A stretch of DNA of 64,000 nt from Nitrosomonas sp. (GTDB taxonomy: Bacteria; Pseudomonadota; Gammaproteobacteria; Burkholderiales; Nitrosomonadaceae), in the NCBI GenBank assembly GCA_019745325.1, contig JAIETK010000008.1, forward strand, positions 186,001 through 250,000. Reading direction: 5' to 3'. A program made the translations under genes and the position numbers. Shown one piece after another: positions 7,620 to 16,919 of this stretch. How positions within the stretch are numbered: position 1 is the first letter of the stretch; the number at the start of each line of letters is the position of its first letter. Below the pieces are notes generated by a model. The model was not told where the DNA came from. It saw only the letters and a list, made by a program, of their open reading frames with translations, and searched no databases.

Positions 7620-10262
7620 TTATAACGATCGCGCTGTTTCTACAATTTCGTAGATTTCCAGTTGATCTCCCACCTGGATTTCATTGAAATTCTTAAGCGA
7701 TAAACCACATTCAAAGCCTTCTCTGACTTCTTTTACATCATCCTTGAAACGTTTCAATGAATCCAATTCGCAGCTGTGAATCACTAAACCATCGCGCAAT
7801 ACCCGGACGAGTGAATTCCGCTTGACGATGCCATCCAATACATAGCATCCAGCCACTACACCCACTTTAGGAATACGGTAAATTTCGCGGATATCGATCA
7901 AACCGGTGATGTTTTCTTTGCGTTCAGGCGACATCATTCCGGAAAGAGCCGCCTTAATCTCATCAACGGCTTCATAGATGATGTTGTAATAACGTACATC
8001 GACACCGGTGGAAGCGATCAATTTGCGGGCACTCGCATCGGCGCGGACATTAAAGCCAATAATAACGGCTTTGGATGCCAGCGATAGATTGACGTCCGAT
8101 TCAATAATGGCTCCGACACCGCTATGAATGATATTGACTTTCACTTCGTCGGTTGAGATTTTCTGCAAAGCATAAGCCAGTGCTTCGCACGAGCCTTGTA
8201 CGTCCGCTTTGATGATGAGTGACAAAATTTTGACATCTGCTTGTTGATCGAAAACATTTTCCAGTTTTGCGGCTTGTTGTTTCGCCAATTTTACATCGCG
8301 ATACTTGCCTTGCCGGAACAATGCGATTTCCCGGGCTTTTCGTTCATCATCCAGCGCCAGCACCGTTTCGCCGGCTTCGGGAACTTCCGATAAGCCTTGT
8401 ATTTCCACGGGAATCGATGTTCCTGCATGCTTGATGGCCTTACCGTTTTCATCGTTCATGGCACGTACTTTGCCATAAACGGCGCCTGCCAGCAGCACAT
8501 CCCCGCGATTCAGCGTGCCTGATTGTACTAAAATGGTCGCTACCGGACCGCGGCCTTTGTCCAAGCGTGATTCGATTACAACGCCCTTCGCCGGAGTGTT
8601 GATTGGCGCTTTGAGTTCAAGCACTTCCGCTTGCAATAAGATACTTTCTAAAAGTGCATCAATGCCTTGACCGGTTTTGGCCGATACTTCCACAAACATG
8701 GTGTCGCCACCCCAATCTTCGGGCACTACTTCATGATTGACCAATTCATGCCGGATTCTTTCAGCGTTAGCTTCCGGTTTATCGATCTTATTGACGGCAA
8801 CAATGATGGGGATTTTGGCGGCCTTGGCATGATGAATCGCTTCGATGGTTTGCGGCATGACGCCATCATCCGCAGCTACGACGAGAATGACGATATCGGT
8901 GATTTTCGTTCCGCGCGCGCGCATGGCGGTGAATGCTTCGTGACCGGGAGTATCGAGAAATGTGACCATACCGTGGTCCGTTTCGACGTGGTAAGCACCG
9001 ATATGCTGAGTGATACCGCCTGCTTCGCCGCCTGCAACGCGGGTGCGGCGGATATAGTCAAGCAAAGAGGTCTTACCATGATCGACATGCCCCATAACCG
9101 TAACGACCGGTGCCCGGGGAATCATTTCGGCCGCAGTCATTGACGACTCTTGATCGGTAAGAAAGCTCTCGGGATTGTCCATTTCGGCATATTTTGCAAT
9201 ATGTCCCATTTCTTCAACCACAATCATGGCAGTATCCTGATCGAGCATTTGGTTGATTGTTACCATGCTGCCCATTTTCATCAGTACTTTAATCACATCC
9301 GCAGCTTTTACTGACATTTTTTGAGCCAAAGCGCCTACTGAGATGGTTTCAGGAACCAGTATCTCTCGCACGATGGGTTCGGTGGGCGCGGAAAATGCAT
9401 GAATATTTTGCTCTTCAACGTGGTGAGGCTTACTGTGTTTTTCTCTGCGCGTGCGCCACCCTTGGCCGCTTGAAATATCGCCGCGGGTTTTTACAGCACG
9501 TTTCTTGGTATTTTCATCTTTCCATATTACTTGCTGCTTTAGTTGTTTCTTTTTCTTGTCGGTTTTTTCTTCCGGTTTTATGGCTGGTTTATGCAGCGTG
9601 CCTTCGGTAGCACTGACGTGCGAATCGGAATCCGGTTGTTCAGATTCAATCTTGTTTTTGGCAACTGGTGGTAATTGAGAACCGGTTTCCGGCGGTGCGA
9701 GAGGTGGCGATTGAGTTGAAGGGGTTGATTGTTCGGCCTTAGTTTCAGCGGCGATCGCTTGTGATTTTTCAATTTCTTCGGTTTTCTTGCGCGCTTTCTT
9801 TTGCCGGATTTCTTCGGCTTGGCGTGCAATTAATTCAGCTTGCTTTCTTGCCTCTTCATTGCGCAATGCCAATTGCGCTTCATCAATAACAGGCTGATTA
9901 ATTGGCTGGTTCGCTGCTTCAGGAGCCGCCGGTTTTGTGGGGACGGTTTCGCTTTCTCCGGGGATAACCGGTTTTGACAGGACTCTTCTTTTTCTGACCT
10001 CGACTTGGATAGTCCGCGCCCGTCCAGTACTATCGGACTTGCGGATTTCAGAAGTTTGGCGACGGGTTAGAGTGACTTTGCTTTTGGTATCAGTGGCTCC
10101 ATGGGTTTTTCTGAGATAATCCAACAGTTGTGCCTTGTCTTGCTCAGTTAAGCTGTCTTCCACCAGCATCTTTTTGACACCCGCAGCTTTCAGTTGCTCG
10201 AGCAATACCGTCGGCAACAAACCCAATTCATTTGCAAATTGTTCTACACTCATTTGAGCCAT
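7620..10262 (-). CDS. infB: Translation initiation factor IF-2
   Basis: An 880-residue IF-2. The N-terminal IF2_N module (about 1-50) is followed by a long low-complexity K/E/P-rich linker (about 60-290), a second IF2_N region (about 300-355), the GTPase domain with G1 GHVDHGKT (391-398), DTPGH and NKID, then the beta-barrel, IF2 and C-terminal fMet-tRNA-binding domains. IF-2 brings initiator tRNA to the 30S subunit and promotes subunit joining. It lies 77 bases after nusA. In-frame internal starts giving shorter forms, as in E. coli, are possible but were not identified. Confidence 0.98.
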   Translation of the reverse strand: MAQMSVEQFANELGLLPTVLLEQLKAAGVKKMLVEDSLTEQDKAQLLDYLRKTHGATDTKSKVTLTRRQTSEIRKSDSTGRARTIQVEVRKRRVLSKPVIPGESETVPTKPAAPEAANQPINQPVIDEAQLALRNEEARKQAELIARQAEEIRQKKARKKTEEIEKSQAIAAETKAEQSTPSTQSPPLAPPETGSQLPPVAKNKIESEQPDSDSHVSATEGTLHKPAIKPEEKTDKKKKQLKQQVIWKDENTKKRAVKTRGDISSGQGWRTRREKHSKPHHVEEQNIHAFSAPTEPIVREILVPETISVGALAQKMSVKAADVIKVLMKMGSMVTINQMLDQDTAMIVVEEMGHIAKYAEMDNPESFLTDQESSMTAAEMIPRAPVVTVMGHVDHGKTSLLDYIRRTRVAGGEAGGITQHIGAYHVETDHGMVTFLDTPGHEAFTAMRARGTKITDIVILVVAADDGVMPQTIEAIHHAKAAKIPIIVAVNKIDKPEANAERIRHELVNHEVVPEDWGGDTMFVEVSAKTGQGIDALLESILLQAEVLELKAPINTPAKGVVIESRLDKGRGPVATILVQSGTLNRGDVLLAGAVYGKVRAMNDENGKAIKHAGTSIPVEIQGLSEVPEAGETVLALDDERKAREIALFRQGKYRDVKLAKQQAAKLENVFDQQADVKILSLIIKADVQGSCEALAYALQKISTDEVKVNIIHSGVGAIIESDVNLSLASKAVIIGFNVRADASARKLIASTGVDVRYYNIIYEAVDEIKAALSGMMSPERKENITGLIDIREIYRIPKVGVVAGCYVLDGIVKRNSLVRVLRDGLVIHSCELDSLKRFKDDVKEVREGFECGLSLKNFNEIQVGDQLEIYEIVETARSL

Positions 10263-10339
10263 TTATAACCCTTCACCAATCCGTACTTCAAGCGATTCTA
10301 AAAAAATCTAAGTTAATTCATTTTTCGTATGTCATAAAA

Positions 10340-11812
10340 TCAAGTAAACCATGGTTCACGCGCTTTGATAATCAATCGATTGGCGCGTTCAATATCGATG
10401 CCGGTTATTTCAACCAGATCATCCGCAGCCAGATCAGCCAAATCCTCTTGGGTGTTAATGCCGCGTGCTGCAAGTTCTCTGACGATATTGATATCCATTC
10501 CTTCGATCGAGAGTAAATCTTCAGCGACGTGCTCGACTTTCTCTTCGTTGGCGATGGCATCTGTTAATAATGCATTACGAGCACGATTTCGTATTTCATT
10601 GACTGTCTCTTCATCCAACGATTCGATTTCCAGCATTTCATTGAGTGGCACATAAGCCACTTCTTCCAGTGTCACGAAACCTTCTTGCAATAATATTTTG
10701 GCGATTTCTTCATCGACATCGAGTTTCTGCATGAAAAGCTGACAGATTTGCGTTGATTCCTGTTCATGCTTAGTCTTGGATTCTTCGACAGTCAGAATAT
10801 TGAGTTCCCATCCTGTCAATTCTGATGCCAAACGGACATTCTGCCCGCCGCGGCCGATTGCTTGCGCTAGATTATCATCATCCACCACAATATCCATACT
10901 GTGTTTTTCTTCGTCTACCATGATACTGCTGATTTCTGCCGGTGCCAGCGCGTTAATGATAAAAGTCGCGGGATCTTCAGACCATAGCACAATATCCACC
11001 CGTTCACCGGCAAGCTCGCTAATAACAGCCTGTACTCTGGAACCGCGCATCCCAACGCAAGTGCCGATCGGATCAATTCTTTGATCATTTGATTTGACAG
11101 CAATTTTTGCATGGGATCCTGGATCTCGTGCCGCAGCTCTGATCTCTAGCAAACCCTCTTCAATCTCAGGAACTTCCAATTCAAACAGCTTCATCAGAAA
11201 CTCGGGCGAAATTCGCGAAAGCTTTAATTGCGGACCCCTCGCTGAGCGATCGACTTTATGCAAATAAGCGCGAACGCGATCGCCAACACGCAGATTCTCC
11301 TTGGGAATCATTTGATCGCGAGGCAATTCCGCTTCTATTTTTCCTGATTCGATGATCGCATTGCCGCGTTCGATTCTTTTAATGGTACCGGTCACTAAAT
11401 AATCACCTCTATCGAGAAAGTCATTCAGCGTTTGTTCGCGCTCTGCATCGCGAATTTTCTGGAAAATTACTTGTTTGGCGGCTTGCGCGCCAATGCGCCC
11501 AAACTCAATGGGTTCCAAAGGTTTTTCCAAATATTCCCCAGTCTGGAGAGCTGGATCGGATTTCAGTGCATCGCTTAAAGAAACCTCGCGTGCAGGATCA
11601 TCTACAGTGTCGTCTTCCACGACCAGCCAGCGGCGGAAGGATTGATGATCTCCTGTCACCCTGTCAATAGAAACACGTGTATCGATGTCTTCTTGAAACC
11701 GTTTTTTAGTTGCAGATGCCAAGGCGAGCTCAAGCGCCGTAAAGACGATTTCCTTTTCGACAGCTTTCTCTCGTGCCAACGCATCAACCAACAGTAAAAT
11801 TTCGCGGCTCAT
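10340..11812 (-). CDS. nusA: Transcription termination/antitermination factor NusA
   Basis: The 490-residue protein opens with [17 protein letters not shown]. It has the NusA N-terminal RNAP-binding domain (1-125), an S1 domain (about 135-200), two KH domains with [10 protein letters not shown] and [12 protein letters not shown], and two C-terminal acidic repeats (about 360-490), as in E. coli. It modulates pausing, termination and antitermination. It follows rimP by 27 bases and precedes infB. Confidence 0.98.
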   Translation of the reverse strand: MSREILLLVDALAREKAVEKEIVFTALELALASATKKRFQEDIDTRVSIDRVTGDHQSFRRWLVVEDDTVDDPAREVSLSDALKSDPALQTGEYLEKPLEPIEFGRIGAQAAKQVIFQKIRDAEREQTLNDFLDRGDYLVTGTIKRIERGNAIIESGKIEAELPRDQMIPKENLRVGDRVRAYLHKVDRSARGPQLKLSRISPEFLMKLFELEVPEIEEGLLEIRAAARDPGSHAKIAVKSNDQRIDPIGTCVGMRGSRVQAVISELAGERVDIVLWSEDPATFIINALAPAEISSIMVDEEKHSMDIVVDDDNLAQAIGRGGQNVRLASELTGWELNILTVEESKTKHEQESTQICQLFMQKLDVDEEIAKILLQEGFVTLEEVAYVPLNEMLEIESLDEETVNEIRNRARNALLTDAIANEEKVEHVAEDLLSIEGMDINIVRELAARGINTQEDLADLAADDLVEITGIDIERANRLIIKAREPWFT

Positions 11813-11839
11813 AACCCTCCAGCCTATGTTCTGTATGAC

Positions 11840-12268
11840 CTACAATTTTGGTACCAAACGAGCTTTTCCAAGATTACTTAATTCAAGGTCTAGCACTTTT
11901 CCATCAATTTCAAGTTTAATTATGCCATTATTTACTTCTCGCAGAATCCCAGTAAAGTTTTTTTGCCCTTGGATGGGGACATGTAGTTTTAATTTGATTG
12001 TTTCTCCAATAAAACGAGAAAAATCAGTTTCTTTCCGCAGCGGTCTGTCGAGTCCCGGCGAGGAGACTTCGAGCCGGCCATAGTCTATATTTTCGACCGC
12101 AAACAAGTGACTCAAGTGATTGCTAATCACGACACAATCATCAATGGTGATTCCGCCTACCTTGTCTACAAAAATCCTGATCAGCTTGTTGTGTGCGAGC
12201 CGTTCTATTTCGACCAACTCATAGCCCATATTGTTTAGAGTTGATTCCAACAATTCTTCTAGTGCCAT
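11840..12268 (-). CDS. rimP: Ribosome maturation factor RimP
   Basis: The frame is open from 12325, but the family begins at [18 protein letters not shown] (142 residues), preceded by GGCGGAG just ahead of ATG at 12268; the extra upstream residues are encoded by the hairpin leader. RimP is needed for 30S assembly. The conserved blocks [14 protein letters not shown]-type and SSPGLDRPL are visible (the second reads [12 protein letters not shown]). It is the first gene of the operon, and its expression may be controlled by the leader hairpin at 12284-12307. Confidence 0.95.
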   Translation of the reverse strand: MALEELLESTLNNMGYELVEIERLAHNKLIRIFVDKVGGITIDDCVVISNHLSHLFAVENIDYGRLEVSSPGLDRPLRKETDFSRFIGETIKLKLHVPIQGQKNFTGILREVNNGIIKLEIDGKVLDLELSNLGKARLVPKL

Positions 12269-12283
12269 AGCTCCGCCACAAAT

Positions 12284-12307
12284 AAAAAATGGGCTGACAA
12301 AGCCCAT
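12284..12307 (-). terminator. Hairpin with T-tract in the rimP leader (putative attenuator)
   Basis: On the minus strand a perfect 7-base stem ATGGGCT...AGCCCAT with a 5-base loop (12307 down to 12289) is followed by a run of T. It ends about 16-20 bases upstream of the rimP ATG. A terminator this close to the first gene of an operon suggests transcription attenuation or read-through control. Terminator-like leaders before rimP/nusA operons are known in other proteobacteria, but I cannot confirm membership of a named RNA family. Confidence 0.7.
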
Positions 12308-12542
12308 CGAAATTATTGTGCCCATTTTAACAAATATTTATCGATTATGGAATATAAACTTTTCGTTCATGCCAATATTCTAGCGTTTCTTGGCGCTGCT
12401 TTGCCCGTTTCGAAGCGATGTGAATATGTTATTTCAATCGCGGTTATCCTTCCCGGTCGCAAGAAAAGAAGTGCTTATACCGATGGGTGCCGGTGATACA
12501 ATTTGACGATTGAAGATTACTCGAAATTCGGAGAGCTGTTGC

Positions 12543-14519
12543 ATGACGACTATTGAAACAGTGTTACACGAAACCCGTGTTTTCCCGCCACCAGAAGAAT
12601 TTACCAAGCAAGCCAACATTTCCGGCATGCAGGCTTACCAGGCGCTATGTGCAGAGGCAGAAAAGGATTATTTGAAGTTTTGGGCGAATCGCGCAACCGA
12701 ACAAATTTTATGGCATAAACCTTTTACTCAAATTCTTAATGACCAAACGCCGCCGTTTTACCGGTGGTTTGGTGACGGAGAATTAAACGTATCGTATAAC
12801 TGTCTTGACCGGCACCTAGCAACACAGGCTGACAAAGTGGCGATAATATTTGAAGCCGATGATGGTACCGTTATCCGATCGACTTATCGGGATCTGCATC
12901 AAAATGTGTGCAGGTTTGCGAATGCATTGAAATCACTCAAAATCAAAAAAGGCGACCGGGTAATCATTTATCTGCCGATGGGAATCGAAGCGGTCGTTGC
13001 GATGCAAGCATGCGCACGGATTGGTGCGATTCATTCCGTAGTTTTCGGTGGTTTTTCTTCGAAAAGCCTGCATGAGCGTATTGTTGATGCCGGTGCCGTA
13101 GCTGTTATCACGGCTGATGAGCAAATCCGTGGCGGTAAGTATCACTCGCTCAAAGAGACCGTCGATGAAGCGCTGCGTACGGAAGATACAGCATCCGTCA
13201 AGTGCGTGGTGGTTTATCAGCGCACCGGTACCGCAGTGCCTTTCGATACCAGCCGCGATGTTTGGTGGCATGAGATTATCGAAGCTGCCAGCACGGACTG
13301 TGAACCGGAATGGGTCAATGCCGAGCATCCATTATTTACACTTTATACTTCCGGATCGACAGGCAAGCCGAAGGGGGTTCAGCATTCCAGTGCCGGATAC
13401 CTGCTGGGTACAAAACTATCGATGGAGTGGATTTTTGATTATAAACCGGATGATGTTTTCTGGTGCACCGCGGATGTTGGCTGGATCACCGGTCATAGTT
13501 ATGTGTGTTATGGTCCGTTAGCGATGGGGGCTACGCAGGTAATATTCGAAGGCATTCCTACTTATCCGCATGCCGGACGTTTTTGGGAGATTATTCAGAA
13601 ACACCGGGTGACGACTTTTTATACCGCTCCCACAGCGATACGTTCTTTGATTAAACTGGGAGGTGATTTGCCGACGCAATATGATCTTTCCTCCCTGCGT
13701 TTGCTTGGTTCGGTGGGTGAGCCGATTAATCCGGAAGCGTGGATTTGGTTTTATCAAAAGGTCGGACAAGCACGCTGTCCAGTGGTTGATACCTGGTGGC
13801 AAACCGAAACAGGATGCCACATGATCGCGCCCGTTCCTGGCGCGATTGCACTTAAACCGGGTTCTTGTACATTTCCCTTGCCCGGAATTTTTGCTGCGAT
13901 AGTCGATGAGGCGGGGCATGATGTCGAAAAAGGAAAAGGAGGGTTTTTGGTGATCAAGAAGCCCTTTCCTTCCCAAATACGAACCTTATGGGGGGATCCG
14001 GAGCGGTTTAAAAAAACGTATTTTCCAGAAGATATCGGGCATGGTTTGTATTACCTTGCCGGCGATTCCGCTTATCGTGATATGGATGATTATTTCTGGA
14101 TTATGGGACGCATTGATGATGTTCTGAACGTATCGGGGCATCGATTGGGGACAATGGAAATCGAATCGGCGTTGGTTGCGCATCCGCTTGTGGCGGAAGC
14201 GGCAGTAGTGGGAAAACCCCATGAAGTTAAAGGGGAAGCGGTAATTGCTTTTGTGGTTTTGAAAGGCAGATATCCGCAAGCCGGAGAGACCGCAGATATT
14301 GTTCATACATTACGGGAGTGGGTGGCGAAAGAAATCGGTCCTATCGCAAAACCTGAAGAAATCCGCTTCGGCGAGAATCTTCCAAAAACCCGATCAGGCA
14401 AGATTATGCGCCGATTGTTGCGCGCCTTGGCCAAAGGTGAAGAAATCACCCAGGATACTTCGACATTGGAAAACCCGGCTATCCTGGAGCAATTAAAGAA
14501 ACCTGCGCAATCATTTTAA
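12543..14519 (+). CDS. acs: Acetyl-CoA synthetase (AMP-forming)
   Basis: The 658-residue ANL-family enzyme starts at ATG 12543 (GGAGA eight bases upstream) rather than at the upstream TTG in frame. The motifs [20 protein letters not shown] and [12 protein letters not shown] are present; the last contains the catalytic Lys620. It activates acetate to acetyl-CoA through acetyl-AMP. Lys620 is the residue that Pat/Pka acetyltransferases acetylate to switch Acs off, and such an enzyme is encoded at 54552-57230. In an obligate autotroph it would serve acetate assimilation or scavenging. Confidence 0.96.
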   Translation: MTTIETVLHETRVFPPPEEFTKQANISGMQAYQALCAEAEKDYLKFWANRATEQILWHKPFTQILNDQTPPFYRWFGDGELNVSYNCLDRHLATQADKVAIIFEADDGTVIRSTYRDLHQNVCRFANALKSLKIKKGDRVIIYLPMGIEAVVAMQACARIGAIHSVVFGGFSSKSLHERIVDAGAVAVITADEQIRGGKYHSLKETVDEALRTEDTASVKCVVVYQRTGTAVPFDTSRDVWWHEIIEAASTDCEPEWVNAEHPLFTLYTSGSTGKPKGVQHSSAGYLLGTKLSMEWIFDYKPDDVFWCTADVGWITGHSYVCYGPLAMGATQVIFEGIPTYPHAGRFWEIIQKHRVTTFYTAPTAIRSLIKLGGDLPTQYDLSSLRLLGSVGEPINPEAWIWFYQKVGQARCPVVDTWWQTETGCHMIAPVPGAIALKPGSCTFPLPGIFAAIVDEAGHDVEKGKGGFLVIKKPFPSQIRTLWGDPERFKKTYFPEDIGHGLYYLAGDSAYRDMDDYFWIMGRIDDVLNVSGHRLGTMEIESALVAHPLVAEAAVVGKPHEVKGEAVIAFVVLKGRYPQAGETADIVHTLREWVAKEIGPIAKPEEIRFGENLPKTRSGKIMRRLLRALAKGEEITQDTSTLENPAILEQLKKPAQSF

Positions 14520-14568
14520 TGATGTGCCGCTTATTGAACGGATGTTACGCGGATAGGATTGGAAAAAC

Positions 14569-15534
14569 ATGAATCTACCAGTTGTAATTGATTATGAAGA
14601 TGGAATCAGTGCGATTGATGCGCAATTTCATCGGCCTAGACGCGCAGCAATCCATTTAATCGTCGAGAATGGCAGTGCGGCGCTGATTGACACCGGAACA
14701 AATTTTTCGATTCCTGGCGTAGTTGCATCGCTCAAACAAAAATCCATAGCGAAAGAAGCGGTTGCTTATATCATACTCACGCATATTCATTTGGATCATG
14801 CGGGCGGCGCGAGCGAATGCATGCGTCTTTTTCCAAACGCGAAACTGATTGTTCACCCCCGTGGTGCGAGCCATATGGTGAATCCGGCACGACTCGTCGC
14901 CGGTGCAATAGCCGTATATGGTGAGTCTGAGTTTAAACGGGTATATGGTGAAATCTATCCGATTGAAGCGAACAGGGTTATTGAGGCTGTAGACGGCAGT
15001 ACTATCGAACTGAATGGGCGCCCCTTGTTGTTCCTTGATACTCCAGGGCACGCGCGTCATCATAATTGTATTTTTGATGCCCGCAGCCAATCTTTTTTTA
15101 CCGGCGATACTTTTGGCGTTTCATATCGGGAATTGGATGTCGATGGAATGGAATTTGTTTTTCCAACCACTTCTCCCGTGCAATTTGATCCAGCGGCCGC
15201 GCATCATTCCATCGATCGCATCATGAGTTATCAACCACGCCATGCTTTTTTGACACACTATAGCCGGATCAATCACCTAACTCGTCATGCTGGATCTATG
15301 CATGAATTAATTGATGCGCATGTTGAGATCGCGCAACGTGCGAGAGATCATCAAGACCGGGCAGCAGAGATTTCAGGAGCTTTAACGGATTTGCTGCTGA
15401 ATCAATTAACAAAGCATGGCTGCCGTTTAGCGCAAGTCGAAATCAAAGAACTTTTGCAATCCGATATTCGCTTAAATACGCAAGGTTTGATTCACTGGCT
15501 TGATCAACCAACCGATCGCTTTAAACAGTTGTGA
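14569..15534 (+). CDS. Metallo-beta-lactamase-fold hydrolase
   Basis: A 321-residue MBL-fold protein with the metal motif THIHLDHAGGA (His72, His74, Asp76, His77), a second metal His in DTPGHARHH, and GDTFG. The catalytic domain fills about 1-215; the remaining ~100 residues are a helical C-terminal domain. The fold covers thioesterases, glyoxalases and nucleases, so the substrate is not determined. It follows acs by 50 bases on the same strand, suggesting co-transcription and perhaps a role in acyl-CoA or acetate metabolism, but that is inference only. Confidence 0.8.
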   Translation: MNLPVVIDYEDGISAIDAQFHRPRRAAIHLIVENGSAALIDTGTNFSIPGVVASLKQKSIAKEAVAYIILTHIHLDHAGGASECMRLFPNAKLIVHPRGASHMVNPARLVAGAIAVYGESEFKRVYGEIYPIEANRVIEAVDGSTIELNGRPLLFLDTPGHARHHNCIFDARSQSFFTGDTFGVSYRELDVDGMEFVFPTTSPVQFDPAAAHHSIDRIMSYQPRHAFLTHYSRINHLTRHAGSMHELIDAHVEIAQRARDHQDRAAEISGALTDLLLNQLTKHGCRLAQVEIKELLQSDIRLNTQGLIHWLDQPTDRFKQL

Positions 15535-15586
15535 CATGATTGTTGAAATTCGGTATAGCTCCGAAATCAAGGGGGTATTCGTAAAA

Positions 15587-15624
15587 AGGGGTGAAGACGT
15601 CTTATTCGACTCGTCTTCACCCCT
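15587..15624. terminator. Bidirectional terminator, 13-base-pair stem
   Basis: A perfect 13-base inverted repeat, AGGGGTGAAGACG (15587-15599) and its complement (15612-15624), flanks a 12-base loop. The A-run at 15583-15587 gives a T-tract in the minus direction. It lies between the convergent MBL hydrolase and the small membrane-protein genes and should end both transcripts. Confidence 0.75.
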
Positions 15625-15651
15625 GATTATTGAGCTAGTTAAAGGGAGAGA

Positions 15652-15870
15652 TTAAGCATATATCCTTTTATTGGAACGATACCCAGAACGCTGGGATGAA
15701 CCGTAGGTAAAAGTGATAACTAAGTAGCTGATATATAGAATCGCTCCCAAAATAACATCGGAGATGATCCATTCCGTTACCGATGCAGGTAAATCAAACA
15801 ACGATAAAATACCGAAGAATATACCGCTAATGATGAATACAGTTAACATAACCAATTGATTTGTTTTCAT
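15652..15870 (-). CDS. Small two-helix membrane protein (tandem paralogue 1)
   Basis: A 72-residue protein with two hydrophobic helices (about 7-25 and 33-55), separated by LFDLPASVTEW and ending in a basic Ser/Arg-rich tail. It shares the pattern ISGxFFGILSxFxLP...EW...LYISYLxI with its upstream neighbour (16143-15949), showing a tandem duplication. The start at 15870 is preceded by AGGAGAT. The family is not recognised. Confidence 0.6.
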   Translation of the reverse strand: MKTNQLVMLTVFIISGIFFGILSLFDLPASVTEWIISDVILGAILYISYLVITFTYGSSQRSGYRSNKRIYA

Positions 15871-15948
15871 AAGATCTCCTAGATCGAAGGGTGGTGTGTA
15901 CTATGCTTAATTTAGTTCTTGTGTTTGTTACTGACGCTATAAATTAAA

Positions 15949-16143
15949 TCAGCGCATTCTGGGTTTGGATGTTCCGTTCATCAAGGCTATGATTAAATAG
16001 CTGATATAAAGAATAACCGCTAGCGCACCATCAGTAATAACCCACTCAATAATTGTTTGTGGTAGCCCAAACATCGACAGGATTCCAAAGAACACTCCGC
16101 TGATCACTAAAGCAGAAATAATAAAGATATGATTGGTGGACAT
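15949..16143 (-). CDS. Small two-helix membrane protein (tandem paralogue 2)
   Basis: The gene encodes 64 residues from ATG at 16143, which has an excellent ribosome site (AAAGGAG); the frame continues upstream to 16194 but without such a site. Two hydrophobic helices flank MFGLPQTIIEW. It is about half identical to the next gene downstream, with conserved FFGILS and LYISYL, so the two are a duplicated pair 78 bases apart. The function is unknown; the size and two-helix layout would suit a small membrane stress or toxin-like peptide, but nothing proves this. Confidence 0.6.
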   Translation of the reverse strand: MSTNHIFIISALVISGVFFGILSMFGLPQTIIEWVITDGALAVILYISYLIIALMNGTSKPRMR

Positions 16144-16194
16144 GATTAGCTCCTTTATAAAGTTTAATAAATTTGATAAAAATTTTTTTAACAC

Positions 16195-16510
16195 TCAATT
16201 TGATACATTTGTTCACAAAAAGTTCACACTTATTTCACATTAAATTTACATTTTGGATTGTTACGCGTGATCGACCCGTTCGTTGGTGAGAATCCTGCGC
16301 TAGTGATGGAGTTTTAGATGAAAGATTGGTACAGGCATAATCTCCGCTTATCATTGCAATAATCGGCTTAAATGACGGCTGTTAGCACCGATATGGTCAT
16401 GTATGGAAAGATAAGGCGGATGTATTACCTTGCTCTGTTGATCAACGGAACTCAACGAAAAACGAATTTGTCGCAGAACACGATAAAGAAGTGGATTTGT
16501 GGCCACTTTG
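16195..16510. other. AT-rich spacer without a recognisable gene
   Basis: About 315 bases between the small membrane-protein pair and the transposase remnant. I found only short open frames with stops, no tRNA and no clear promoter or terminator. It probably contains decayed insertion-sequence flank. Confidence 0.5.
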
Positions 16511-16790
16511 TTAAGTAATTTTCATCGTTTTTATCGCTTCGGCTTCATTTTGGTTTGGACTTTTATAACTCAGGTATGAATGCGGTCTTTGTCTGTTATA
16601 AAACATCGCGATATACTGCAAAATATCCTGCTGCGACTCATAGCGGGTTTGGTAGTGCCGCCACTGATAGCATTCTTGTTTAAGGCTGCCAAGCTTTTCG
16701 CAACCGCAGTATCCCAACAATCTCCCAAACGGCTCATGCTGTTAATAATCTCATGTCCTTTCAGCAGTTTACGAATGGCTATCGACTATC
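16511..16790 (-). pseudogene. Broken IS3-family transposase OrfB fragment
   Basis: Read on the minus strand, one frame gives LKGHEIINSMSRLGDCWDTAVAKS, written here as a degenerate version of the IS3 block SMSRKGxCWDNA. A frameshift near 16705-16720 then leads into GSLKQECYQWRHYQTR and finally IAMFYNRQRPHSYLSYKSP (16720-16511), the signature C-terminus of IS3-group integrase-type transposases. The catalytic DDE aspartates lie upstream and are missing, so only the last third survives. It marks a past insertion between the small membrane genes and comEC. Confidence 0.8.
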
Positions 16791-16919
16791 AGCGGCAATC
16801 TTTAGTCTAAAGCCAAAGTAATTAATCCAAGAAAATAATGCCGTAAAAGCCAATGCGTATATCTTATATTTTTTCGTTTTCAATGAGGGTGCTCCCTATC
16901 GGTTTCAAACAATGAAGAG

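Noticed and set aside
12269..12325. N-terminal extension of rimP
   Set aside because: It is encoded by the terminator-like leader; the family start and ribosome site support ATG at 12268.
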